Position numbers and translations under genes: made by a program. Of a stretch of 28,135 nucleotides of DNA, positions 20,753 through 28,135 are shown in pieces (within the stretch, counting starts at the first letter, position 1; every line of letters starts with the position of its first letter). Source of the stretch: Chthonomonas sp. UBA1950 (GTDB lineage: Bacteria; Armatimonadota; Fimbriimonadia; Fimbriimonadales; Fimbriimonadaceae); NCBI GenBank assembly GCA_002336105.1, contig DDEQ01000022.1, forward strand, positions 56,933 through 85,067, given 5' to 3'. The notes beneath the pieces are model-generated. The model had not been told where the DNA came from. It made no database searches and saw nothing but the letters and a program-made list of their open reading frames with translations.

Positions 20753-21951
20753 TCAACCAAGCTGATTCCAGCACTGGTCAGCGCTGTTACCAACTGCTCG
20801 ATGTGATCGTGGTTTTTGGTTTCGACGATGCACTCGACTTGAACCGAAGATACGTCCGCCCCAGCAAATGCACGTTCGTGGCGGACCTCTTTCACACTGG
20901 CCCCTACTTCGGCGACGACTCGTGCAAAGTCGGCCAAGCCGCCTGGTCGATCTGAGATCACCGCACGAAACCGTGCCAACCTTCCGTCTTGCACCAATCC
21001 AAGCTCGATGACTCGACCTAGAACCGAAGGGTCAATGTTCCCTCCGCAAAGGCATAGCACGATGTTTTGTCCAGAGAAAGCCGACAACTTGCCAGATAAT
21101 AATGCCGCTAGCGGAGTTGCGCCAGCCCCTTCTACAACACCTTTTTCGAGTTCCAGCACTCTTAGGATTGCCAAGGCAATTGATTCCTCATCAACTTGAA
21201 CAACTTCATCGACGACATCCTTAGCAATTTCAAAAGCATGCGGTCCAACCGTCGGGACCGCCAAACCATCTGCCAAAGTCGGACTCAGACCGAATGGGCA
21301 GGGCTGACCGTGCCTCAACGCCACCGAAAACGAAGCGGAGCCAACACTCTCTACACCGATGATCTTAACGGATGGCTTTAGTGCTTTGACGGCAAACCCA
21401 ACACCAGCGATCAATCCACCGCCGCCAACAGGGACGACAATCACATCGACATCTGGAACCTGCTGCAAGATTTCGAGCCCGAGTGTTCCTTGGCCAGCAA
21501 TCACCTCAGCCCCATCGAACCCATGAATGTAGGAAAGCCCTTGTTCCTCTGCAAGCCGATCAGCTTCGATTTTCGCTTCCCCGATATTTGCCCCAAACAA
21601 AACGACTTTCGCACCGTAGGACGCGCACCGGGTCTGCTTAATCAACGGCGCAAAAACGGGCATGACTACCGTGACTGGAATTCCCAAGTCTCGCCCATGA
21701 TATGCCAGCGCAAGAGCATGGTTTCCTGCCGAGGCGGCAATCACTCCCCTCTTCTGCGCTTCAGAAGAAAGCACCAACAATGCGTTACGTGCGCCCCGTT
21801 CCTTAAAACTCCCGGTCTTCTGGAGGTATTCACGCTTCGAAAACACTCGACAGCCGCCGATCTTCGATAAAGCGGAAGACTCCTGACAAGGGGTTTCAAC
21901 AATTCCACCCTTGATCCTGTTCGCGGCAGCAACAATCTCGTCAAGTCTCAT
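20749..21951 (-). CDS. threonine ammonia-lyase (threonine deaminase) with C-terminal ACT domain
   Basis: A fold-type II PLP enzyme that turns threonine into 2-oxobutyrate and ammonia, feeding isoleucine synthesis or catabolism. From the ATG at 21951 it has 400 residues. The PLP lysine is K50 in KTGSFKERGA, SAGNHA (74-79) is the usual substrate loop, GGGGLIAG (176-183) binds the PLP phosphate, and LCLCGGNID follows. Residues about 325-400 form one ACT-like regulatory domain (RFRAVISDRPGGLADFARV), the layout of the single-ACT, roughly 400-residue enzymes and not of the longer E. coli IlvA. The start is chosen because its ATG overlaps the upstream stop as TAATG; a start at 21972 would add seven residues inside the previous gene. 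Confidence 0.9.
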   Translation of the reverse strand: MRLDEIVAAANRIKGGIVETPCQESSALSKIGGCRVFSKREYLQKTGSFKERGARNALLVLSSEAQKRGVIAASAGNHALALAYHGRDLGIPVTVVMPVFAPLIKQTRCASYGAKVVLFGANIGEAKIEADRLAEEQGLSYIHGFDGAEVIAGQGTLGLEILQQVPDVDVIVVPVGGGGLIAGVGFAVKALKPSVKIIGVESVGSASFSVALRHGQPCPFGLSPTLADGLAVPTVGPHAFEIAKDVVDEVVQVDEESIALAILRVLELEKGVVEGAGATPLAALLSGKLSAFSGQNIVLCLCGGNIDPSVLGRVIELGLVQDGRLARFRAVISDRPGGLADFARVVAEVGASVKEVRHERAFAGADVSSVQVECIVETKNHDHIEQLVTALTSAGISLVD

Positions 21952-24245
21952 TAACCGATGACCTCTTCGCAAGCTGTCCTGAAATAGGACTCCATTTCTC
22001 GTGTCACTTCGACGGTGTCAAAAATGACATGGCATCGTGCTTTAACCTGGTTGCTATAGTGTTTTCGCATATCGGAGTCGGTTCCAATCTTAACCGCTAG
22101 ATCGACGTATGCCTCTTTTGAGTCAACGACGAGATCCTCCATTTCCATCATTCGATAGAAGGAAACTGTTTGACGATTTCGCAATTGGCTGCCAGGCTGA
22201 GTCACCACAGGTAGCCCGGTCGTGAAGGCTTCCATTGAAGTATTCGCTCCCCCGAAATGAATGGGGTCGATCGAAACAGCGCTGTGGTGTAATAGGCTCA
22301 AATACTGGTCAAGCGAAAGGGTTTCAAGGAAAACCATTCGGTCAAATACATCCGGCCCAGCCCGTTTCAATCGATCTTGGAATTTTTGGCTCCAGAAGGA
22401 TTTCACCGTATCTATAAACACGATGATGCCTTCGGGGTCGCGTCGCAGAATCTCAACCATATAGGAATCAAATTCAGGATGGAGTTTATAAATTGACTGC
22501 GGACAAGCGTAGATTCGTTTATCCGGCAGACCGAGTTCTTCTCTTGTTGCGAACCGTTCTGGCATATCTACTGCCGTCGCAATCATCGGGGGCCGTGACA
22601 AACGGATCAGCTTTTCGGTGTACAGCCGTTCGTTGCCATCGGGCTCCCAATCGGTGCAACTAATCCAGCCGTCAATCGTCGAACTCCCAGTGGTTCCTGG
22701 ATGCCCCCAAGTTGTGGCTTGAACTGGAGCAAGTCTGGAGTGTGCCAAGAAGTCAGTGCAGACGTCCATAACGCACTCGCCGAACAAGATCGCATCACAT
22801 TCCTCCGCCTCAATCGCAGTTCGGGCAAGACGTAAGTCTGGCGGAAGCACAATCGGTCTATCAGCATATTCACGTGCAACCCCCTGACCCCAGTCGTACT
22901 TGCCAGGAACCTCTAGCAGAACAACCTCAAATTGGTCTCGATCAAACTCCTTCAAGAACCTGTTGAGAACGCGACCGACGGAATGAGATCGGAAAAAGGC
23001 ACTTAGAAAACCGATTCGTAACCGGCGTCCCTTTGCTGATCTTCGTTCCAAATTTTTGGAAACGTATTTGAGCGATAGGTCGAGATGTTCTCGGGTTCGC
23101 CGGAGTAATTCGATCAGTTCTCGATCTTCACGGCCATGGTAGCCAAGAAAGAAAGCCGACAAAGGCATCACTTGATCCAGCTTGTCAACTTTGAAATCCG
23201 AATCAAGCATCTCTTCGAGCGTCGCCTTCATCCTAGCCCTAACTGAATCAATCTCTTCGGAACTGTCGGCAATGACCGGCATTCGACAACTTTGCGCCAA
23301 CTTTAGGACAAGATTCTCTGGGTGCTCGGCAACAACTTGGTTAGCCTTTTCGACGCTTTGGCTGGAGTACTGCGTTAGAAAGAGCTCGATTAGGAGCGAT
23401 GTTTCGTTATTAGCGAGCTTAGCGGCACATTCGATTGTCTCGACAGACTTTTCATGCTGGCCCATCTCAGTCTGAACACCGCTTAACATCCGATAAGCAT
23501 CAGTATTCTTAGGTGCAAATTCGATGCATTTTTCGAATGCTGTAGCCGCTTGCTCATATCTTCTAAGTCGCGCCAGCGACATGCCATACACTTTCCACGT
23601 TTCAGCGTCTTTAGGCATCACCTGGGCAAGAATGTCGAGCACAGGAATCACGTCATCAATCTTGTCTTGATCCACCAGCGCCGAACTGATAGCCTTCAAC
23701 AGGCGTGGGTCAGCTGGATGTTCCTGCAACGCTGTCGCCAGAAATTCTACAGCTGCATCTGGCCGCTTTGATAGGCGAAGCGTCTCCCCGTATTCAATCG
23801 CGATTTGAGCATCCTTAGGCGCAATCTCCAAACATTTTCTCAGATATGACAACGCAGTTTGGAAGTCACCTTGCAACCGCGCGACTCTGCTCACCGAAAT
23901 CAAGAAGGGCAACCTTTTAGGATCAGATTTTGCAGCGGCTTCAAAACACTTTTGAGCTTCGCTCAACCTACCGTTTGTTTCATAAAAAGCGCCAAGGTTG
24001 TATTGGGCGCCAGGGTGGTTTGGGGCACGATCAACAGCTTCGCGGAACTGAATTTCGGCATCGACACCCCGACCGAGTTGAGCCAAGAGAATTGCCAGGT
24101 CAACACGGGCCTCAATGTCATCTGGTTTGAGAACAAGATGACTCTTGAATAGCCGTTCGGCATCGTTTAGGCGACCAAACCTTACTGCCTGAATCGCGGC
24201 GGGCAACGCGCCAGGTGTGAGTGCCTTCTTGAAGTTCTTCCCCAT
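21951..24245 (-). CDS. TPR protein with O-GlcNAc-transferase-like (GT41) domain
   Basis: 764 residues. About seven to nine TPR repeats cover residues 15-310 (for example PGAQYNLGAFYETNGRLSEA at 78-97 and TWKVYGMSLARLRRYEQA at 216-233). The C-terminal 360 residues match GT41, the family of OGT/SPY that adds GlcNAc or related sugars to Ser/Thr: RIGFLSAFFRSHSVGRVL (410-427) with H421 in the conserved His region, APVQATTWGHPGTTGS (506-521), QSIYKLHPEF with K587 in the UDP-binding lysine position, and DPIHFGGANTSMEAFTTGLPVVT (660-682). The protein is probably cytosolic and glycosylates proteins; target and sugar are unknown. It begins 36 bases after the amidohydrolase stop and is coupled to the ammonia-lyase by TAATG, though a functional link is not apparent. 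Confidence 0.87.
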   Translation of the reverse strand: MGKNFKKALTPGALPAAIQAVRFGRLNDAERLFKSHLVLKPDDIEARVDLAILLAQLGRGVDAEIQFREAVDRAPNHPGAQYNLGAFYETNGRLSEAQKCFEAAAKSDPKRLPFLISVSRVARLQGDFQTALSYLRKCLEIAPKDAQIAIEYGETLRLSKRPDAAVEFLATALQEHPADPRLLKAISSALVDQDKIDDVIPVLDILAQVMPKDAETWKVYGMSLARLRRYEQAATAFEKCIEFAPKNTDAYRMLSGVQTEMGQHEKSVETIECAAKLANNETSLLIELFLTQYSSQSVEKANQVVAEHPENLVLKLAQSCRMPVIADSSEEIDSVRARMKATLEEMLDSDFKVDKLDQVMPLSAFFLGYHGREDRELIELLRRTREHLDLSLKYVSKNLERRSAKGRRLRIGFLSAFFRSHSVGRVLNRFLKEFDRDQFEVVLLEVPGKYDWGQGVAREYADRPIVLPPDLRLARTAIEAEECDAILFGECVMDVCTDFLAHSRLAPVQATTWGHPGTTGSSTIDGWISCTDWEPDGNERLYTEKLIRLSRPPMIATAVDMPERFATREELGLPDKRIYACPQSIYKLHPEFDSYMVEILRRDPEGIIVFIDTVKSFWSQKFQDRLKRAGPDVFDRMVFLETLSLDQYLSLLHHSAVSIDPIHFGGANTSMEAFTTGLPVVTQPGSQLRNRQTVSFYRMMEMEDLVVDSKEAYVDLAVKIGTDSDMRKHYSNQVKARCHVIFDTVEVTREMESYFRTACEEVIG

Positions 24246-24281
24246 GCCTTTTCAAAAGAGTAGCACGGGGAAGACCTCGAA

Positions 24282-26879
24282 TCACTTAAGACGCTGCAAG
24301 TATTGATCGCGGAGTCGAGTGAATTTGCTGTCGAGCGAGACAGGCTTGCCGTTGATGAACACGTTTCGAATCGAACCGGTCATCTCACAAGGGTCACCGT
24401 CGGAAATCACGATGTTAGCTAGCTTTCCAACTTGAAGAGAGCCAACTTTATCGTCGACTCCGAGGATTTCTGCGGCAGACAACGTTATCGATCTTAGGAG
24501 ATCCTCTCGCGAGAGACCATAAGCACATGACTGCGCTGCCCGCTCGGGAAGGTTCTTTGCCTCGGCATAGCTGTCGGACTGAAAACAGAACTTCACGCCC
24601 GCCTTCTTCAACAACGCGGGAGTTACATACGGCGTATCGTATGGGTCCCAGTCTTTGGTGGTGACGTTCGCTGTCAAGGTAGATTTGCCAGCCGCAGTCA
24701 AGATCACAGGAATCTTGTTATCGGCGAGTAACTTAGCTTCTCGCCAAGCATCAGAGGCTCCAACTAAAACCACTTTGAGGTTGGTTTGCTTTGCCCAATC
24801 AACTACGGCCGCAATACCTGATCTACTCGAAACTCGAACAAAAACAGGCATCTGCTTAGTAAACACCGGTTGCATCGCCTCCAAGCCGAGGTCGATCGTG
24901 TCATGCCCTCGTCCGTATTTGGCAGCCTTCTGGAAGAAGCTCTTGATGTCCCCAGCGCTTCCTCCACCGTCTGGTCCCTGAGCGGCAGCGCCACCCATAT
25001 CCTGACTGTGGACATCCGAGTCTGAACCGTGCGCACAGAGGTCATCATCGCCATCAAATGAGAAGTTCTGCCCGCCTGGCCAGTTCACCGAAAGGGCTGC
25101 TAGCCGCTTGAGACCGAGATCTTCGGTTGTGAAGCCGGATAAGTTTAGGACCGAGCCAATACCACTCACGGAGCCACCTCTTGGAGTAGTGAAGACCGAT
25201 GTGACGCCTTGAGCCCTTGTCGTTGGAATATGCTCGCTTTGCACTTGAACCGCAGTTAAAGCCACCAAATCCGGCTGATAGTTACCCAGTTCACGAACGT
25301 CAGTCGCTTGTCCAACCTGACCAAATTCGGTTAAGCCAATCGTCGTACCAGCATCAATGAACCCTGGATAAACATGCTTACCTGTCACATCGACTTTCAG
25401 GTAGCCCGATGGGATCGTAATGTTCTTACCCACTGCTTTGATCTTGCCGTTAGCAATGAGAACTGTTCCTTTATCAATCACCGGTCCACTGACCGTATGG
25501 ACCATTCCCCCGACAATCGCATAGAGATTTGAGTTAGCTGGAACCGCTGGTGAAGCGACGTAATGGTTCTCGTCGAGCTTATTCTTGGTAAATGAGCTCT
25601 TATCGATTCCGAAAGCATCTCGCCGTTGGAACATGACTTCGCCTTCGATAATCGTCGTACTCACTTTGGAGTAAACGCTCAACGGGTGGCCGTCCCATAT
25701 GACAAGGTCGCCATCCTTGCCAACATCGATACTGCCGACACGGTGGTCAATACCAAGTTCCTTGGCCGGATTGAGAGTAAGGGTCCTGAGCGCTTGTTCC
25801 TCGGACAAACCACCGTAGCGCATCGCCTTGGCTGCGTCGATATTGAGTGCGGTTGTTCCGCCCGTGCCGTCTGTGTTGATCGAAACGTTGACGCCAGCTT
25901 TCGTCAGGATCGACGCTGCGAAAGGAATACAGTCGAACAATTCTAATTTAGCCGCCCATTCATCGGCAAACATCGAAACGCCAATGCCAGCTTTAGCTAA
26001 TTCAGGAGCCACTTTATATGACTCAAGCGCATGTTGCATCGCGCCGATCTTGAATCCGAAGTCTTGGCTGAGCCTAACCATCATCAGAATCTCGTCGCCA
26101 CGATAGGAGTGACATTGCACCCAAATCTTTCGCTTCAAGATGTCGCCCAGGGTTTCGAGTCGAAGATCCCTCTGCGGCGCTTTGAGGGTTGGGTCCTTTT
26201 TAACCTTGGCTTCGTATTCGTCCCACTTCTTAACATACTCTCGGGCTTGGGTAAAAGCTCGTCGGTAGGTCGCTTCCACTCCCATGCGAGTGTGCGGAAA
26301 TCTGGTCGAAGTCGAAGACCCGCTTCGCGTAACGTTCTCGCCAAGCGCGAACTTAATCATTCGCGGCGCATCGGGAATTGGCAAGTCATTCACGGTTTTA
26401 CCGTACTTGAGCTTGACGACCAGGCTTTCCGCGCCGACCGGATTGGCACTTCCGTGGAGGATCATGCCTGTGGTTTCACCACTCGCCAAAGCCTGCCAGA
26501 CATTCTTGTTGTCCGGGTTGAGAACATCAATGATACGACACTCTCCAACAATGGAGTCGCTTCCTTCATTGGTCGTATCAGTGCCACGATGCATATGAGC
26601 ATCGACCCATCCAGGAACAACGACCTTACCGGTTGCATCGATCACGGGGACCCCGGCAGGCGGTTGGACGTTGCCGACACCGACAATCTTTCCGCCTTTG
26701 ACAAGAATGTTCCCTTTCTCGATCACTCCATGACTAACCGTAAGGATTCGAGCACCTTTGATAAATACATCGCCCGTTGTCACTAATCTCGGCTTTCGGT
26801 CGAGATTAGTTTCGGAGGGAAATGCCACCGAAGCATTAGTTGAATAGAGACAGAGAGCGAGAGAGATAAGGCTCGTCAT
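24282..26879 (-). CDS. exported double amidohydrolase: one intact domain fused to one degenerate domain
   Basis: 865 residues with a hydrophobic N-terminus (about 1-19) suggesting export. The first metal-dependent hydrolase domain (about 35-420) has the usual ligands: D93-A-H95-M-H97, a candidate bridging lysine K176 in MIKFALGEN, H257 (QCHSYRGDE), H283 (MQHALE) and D337 (NTDGTGG). This resembles the imidazolonepropionase/prolidase-like branch. The second domain (about 450-860) keeps the fold pattern (VYPGFIDA, ILGVDDKVGSLQVGKLANIVI), but DxHxH has become D509-A-G-T-T and no replacement histidines are obvious, so it is probably not catalytic. A glycine-rich stretch (about 640-665) sits in it. 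The substrate may be a dipeptide or cyclic amide. It overlaps the upstream amidohydrolase-like gene by four bases (ATGA). Confidence 0.85.
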   Translation of the reverse strand: MTSLISLALCLYSTNASVAFPSETNLDRKPRLVTTGDVFIKGARILTVSHGVIEKGNILVKGGKIVGVGNVQPPAGVPVIDATGKVVVPGWVDAHMHRGTDTTNEGSDSIVGECRIIDVLNPDNKNVWQALASGETTGMILHGSANPVGAESLVVKLKYGKTVNDLPIPDAPRMIKFALGENVTRSGSSTSTRFPHTRMGVEATYRRAFTQAREYVKKWDEYEAKVKKDPTLKAPQRDLRLETLGDILKRKIWVQCHSYRGDEILMMVRLSQDFGFKIGAMQHALESYKVAPELAKAGIGVSMFADEWAAKLELFDCIPFAASILTKAGVNVSINTDGTGGTTALNIDAAKAMRYGGLSEEQALRTLTLNPAKELGIDHRVGSIDVGKDGDLVIWDGHPLSVYSKVSTTIIEGEVMFQRRDAFGIDKSSFTKNKLDENHYVASPAVPANSNLYAIVGGMVHTVSGPVIDKGTVLIANGKIKAVGKNITIPSGYLKVDVTGKHVYPGFIDAGTTIGLTEFGQVGQATDVRELGNYQPDLVALTAVQVQSEHIPTTRAQGVTSVFTTPRGGSVSGIGSVLNLSGFTTEDLGLKRLAALSVNWPGGQNFSFDGDDDLCAHGSDSDVHSQDMGGAAAQGPDGGGSAGDIKSFFQKAAKYGRGHDTIDLGLEAMQPVFTKQMPVFVRVSSRSGIAAVVDWAKQTNLKVVLVGASDAWREAKLLADNKIPVILTAAGKSTLTANVTTKDWDPYDTPYVTPALLKKAGVKFCFQSDSYAEAKNLPERAAQSCAYGLSREDLLRSITLSAAEILGVDDKVGSLQVGKLANIVISDGDPCEMTGSIRNVFINGKPVSLDSKFTRLRDQYLQRLK

Positions 26880-28114
26880 TTGCCGGTCTCCTTCGTTTCA
26901 AACTTCTCGCCTTCTGTGAAAACTATTTTCACGACTGCTTTTGCGTCTAGGAAATCTCCGTTCATCAGCACGATATTCGCCAGCTTTCCGGCTTCAATGG
27001 TCCCCAGCTTGTCCGAGACTCCAAACAACCTTGAAGGAACATAGCTCAATCCTTTAAGAGCAGCCTCACGAGGTAAACCGTTGGTGACAAGCTTACGCAG
27101 GCCCGGAAGATAGCCTTCGAGCATCCCCGAGGTCGTAAACGCTAATTCAATTCCTGCTTCCGAGAGCTTCTTGGCGTTGACGCTTCGTTCTTTCCAAGTA
27201 GCCAACTTGTCTGCAAGAACTTCCTTCGGCGTAGCATCAGGGCCATCCTCAACTTTTTGGTCAGGAGCATCGGTTACATCGAGGGAAAGAATCACTGCTT
27301 GACCTTTAGACTTGATTAGGTCGGTCACTCGGTACCCTTCTGTTCCTCCGTTCAGGATGAGCTTTAGGCCAAATTCGTCGGCGATACGGTTGGCTCGGAC
27401 AATGTCTCTTGCTGTGCTCGCTTTCGTGATGAAAGGAATCATGCCCTTTACCGCCGGTTGCAGAGCTTCGTAAGCAGGGTCTTTCTTGATTCCGCTATAG
27501 CTTTTGGCGTCTGACAAAGTCTGCCGAATCAAGGCAAAGACACCAAAGAGAGTGCCAGGATATCCGCTTCCGCTTGCGTTGCGAAAGACCAAATCAGAAG
27601 CTACATCGGGTGCCACAACGCTCGGTTTGGTCACATAATCAATGATCGCCGAAGTGCCGGACAGACACCCGCCGTCAGGACTGACAAGCACCGTCGTGAT
27701 CCCTTGTTTCCATTTGTCCGTGAAGGGTCCCTTGAGGTCGAGGCATTTCGCCGCTGAGACATCCGGGCGGATACCTTTTCGGTTCTCATGCCACATCGTC
27801 GCGGGGGCCGTGGTTCGACTATCAGGCGGTGAACCGTAAGGTTTTTGTTCAGGGATCTTCAAGCCTGAGTTTGAGTAAGCGTCAAAAAACCCTGGGTACG
27901 CGGTTAAGCCCTTCCCGTCAATTAGAGTTGCACCTGTGGGGATTTCGATGTTCTCCCCCACTGCAGTTATCTTCGTGTCCGTAATGACTATCGAAGCCGA
28001 AGGCAAAATTTTGCCGTCACCGACTTCGACTCGAACACCCGTAATGACAGTTGTGGCTCCTAAGGTTTGCTGAACTAAAGCAGCGAAAAGTCCATATGAG
28101 AGCAGCCGTTTCAT
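26876..28114 (-). CDS. exported amidohydrolase-like protein without the metal site
   Basis: 412 residues with a classic signal peptide (MKRLLSYGLFAALVQQTLGA). The amidohydrolase fold is recognisable from the N-terminal beta region (VITGVRVEVGDGKILPSASI), TAYPGFFDA at 71-79, and the C-terminal RLFGVSDKLGTIEAGKLANIVLMNGDF. But the DxHxH motif is D78-A-Y-S-N, the late aspartate site reads TTSG, and the internal histidines are missing, so catalysis is unlikely. With the downstream gene it makes a set of three amidohydrolase domains of which one looks active. ATGA coupling suggests equal synthesis and perhaps a complex. The window ends 21 bases upstream of its ATG, so its promoter is not visible. 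Confidence 0.8.
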   Translation of the reverse strand: MKRLLSYGLFAALVQQTLGATTVITGVRVEVGDGKILPSASIVITDTKITAVGENIEIPTGATLIDGKGLTAYPGFFDAYSNSGLKIPEQKPYGSPPDSRTTAPATMWHENRKGIRPDVSAAKCLDLKGPFTDKWKQGITTVLVSPDGGCLSGTSAIIDYVTKPSVVAPDVASDLVFRNASGSGYPGTLFGVFALIRQTLSDAKSYSGIKKDPAYEALQPAVKGMIPFITKASTARDIVRANRIADEFGLKLILNGGTEGYRVTDLIKSKGQAVILSLDVTDAPDQKVEDGPDATPKEVLADKLATWKERSVNAKKLSEAGIELAFTTSGMLEGYLPGLRKLVTNGLPREAALKGLSYVPSRLFGVSDKLGTIEAGKLANIVLMNGDFLDAKAVVKIVFTEGEKFETKETGK

Positions 28115-28135
28115 GATCCAAATGAAGCGGCGTCA

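Noticed and set aside
26031..26786. Long open frame (251 codons) on the plus strand inside the 865-residue amidohydrolase gene
   Set aside because: It is antisense to a gene with clear catalytic motifs, has no domain pattern or ribosome binding site, and its composition follows the opposite strand.
1..28135. Search by eye for tRNA, rRNA, CRISPR repeats, transposase genes, prophage genes or a riboswitch
   Set aside because: No repeated spacer pattern, cloverleaf-like sequence, transposase motif or conserved riboswitch core was found; gaps are short and genes look like settled chromosome.

Overview
This window reads as ordinary chromosome from a free-living bacterium of roughly balanced base composition. 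The gene mix is a nadC/birA pair, an FtsK, a lysine-type class III aminotransferase, a DUF2071 protein, secreted amidohydrolases with degenerate partners, and an O-GlcNAc-transferase-like TPR protein. Together with many promoters placed almost on top of start codons, this suggests an environmental lineage such as Armatimonadota (Fimbriimonas-like). That placement is an inference from gene content, not a database result. I see no rRNA, tRNA, CRISPR array, insertion sequence, prophage or origin. No stretch longer than 300 bases lacks a gene.

Layout. 1-4731: the tail of an unknown gene, a tandem QueD/PTPS protein and rsmG on +; a WecA/TagO-type transferase and a dCMP deaminase on - (4-bp overlap); then nadC-birA on + (4-bp overlap). 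4713-8969: a previously easy-to-miss 54-residue membrane peptide (-), a 589-residue TPR/coiled-coil/two-TM protein (+) behind a striking double operator-like repeat, an ArsR-HTH/B12-fold regulator (-), and a divergent exported protein (+). 8984-12794: a - strand cluster lat-like aminotransferase > GNAT > Bax-inhibitor-like membrane protein > aspartate-type aminotransferase, ending at a bidirectional hairpin. 12872-15876: DUF2071 protein and ftsK (+). 15918-18164: an unknown 120-residue protein, upp and a bilobal aspartic protease with PDZ (-). 18299-20752: a non-classical SDR coupled to dihydroorotase, then a small protein resembling the Acb2/Tad1 hairpin family (+). 20749-28114: a - strand run of two linked amidohydrolase genes, the GT41-like TPR protein and a threonine ammonia-lyase.

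How genes fit together. Pyrimidine functions (dCMP deaminase, Upp, dihydroorotase) and cofactor functions (NadC, BirA, QueD-like) are scattered housekeeping. Overlapping stop/start codons (ATGA at 74, 2616, 4003 and 26876; TAATG or TGATG at 10946, 19078 and 21951) indicate translational coupling inside operons, while genes at transcription-unit starts tend to have a -10-like hexamer 4-8 bases before the start codon and no Shine-Dalgarno, suggesting leaderless mRNAs.

Most worth a second look: the ArsR-HTH/B12-fold regulator whose cobalt-ligand motif is altered; the paired TCTANTAGA elements before the 589-residue protein; the small Acb2/Tad1-like protein; and several enzymes that have lost textbook catalytic residues (first QueD copy, SDR, WecA-type transferase, two amidohydrolase domains).
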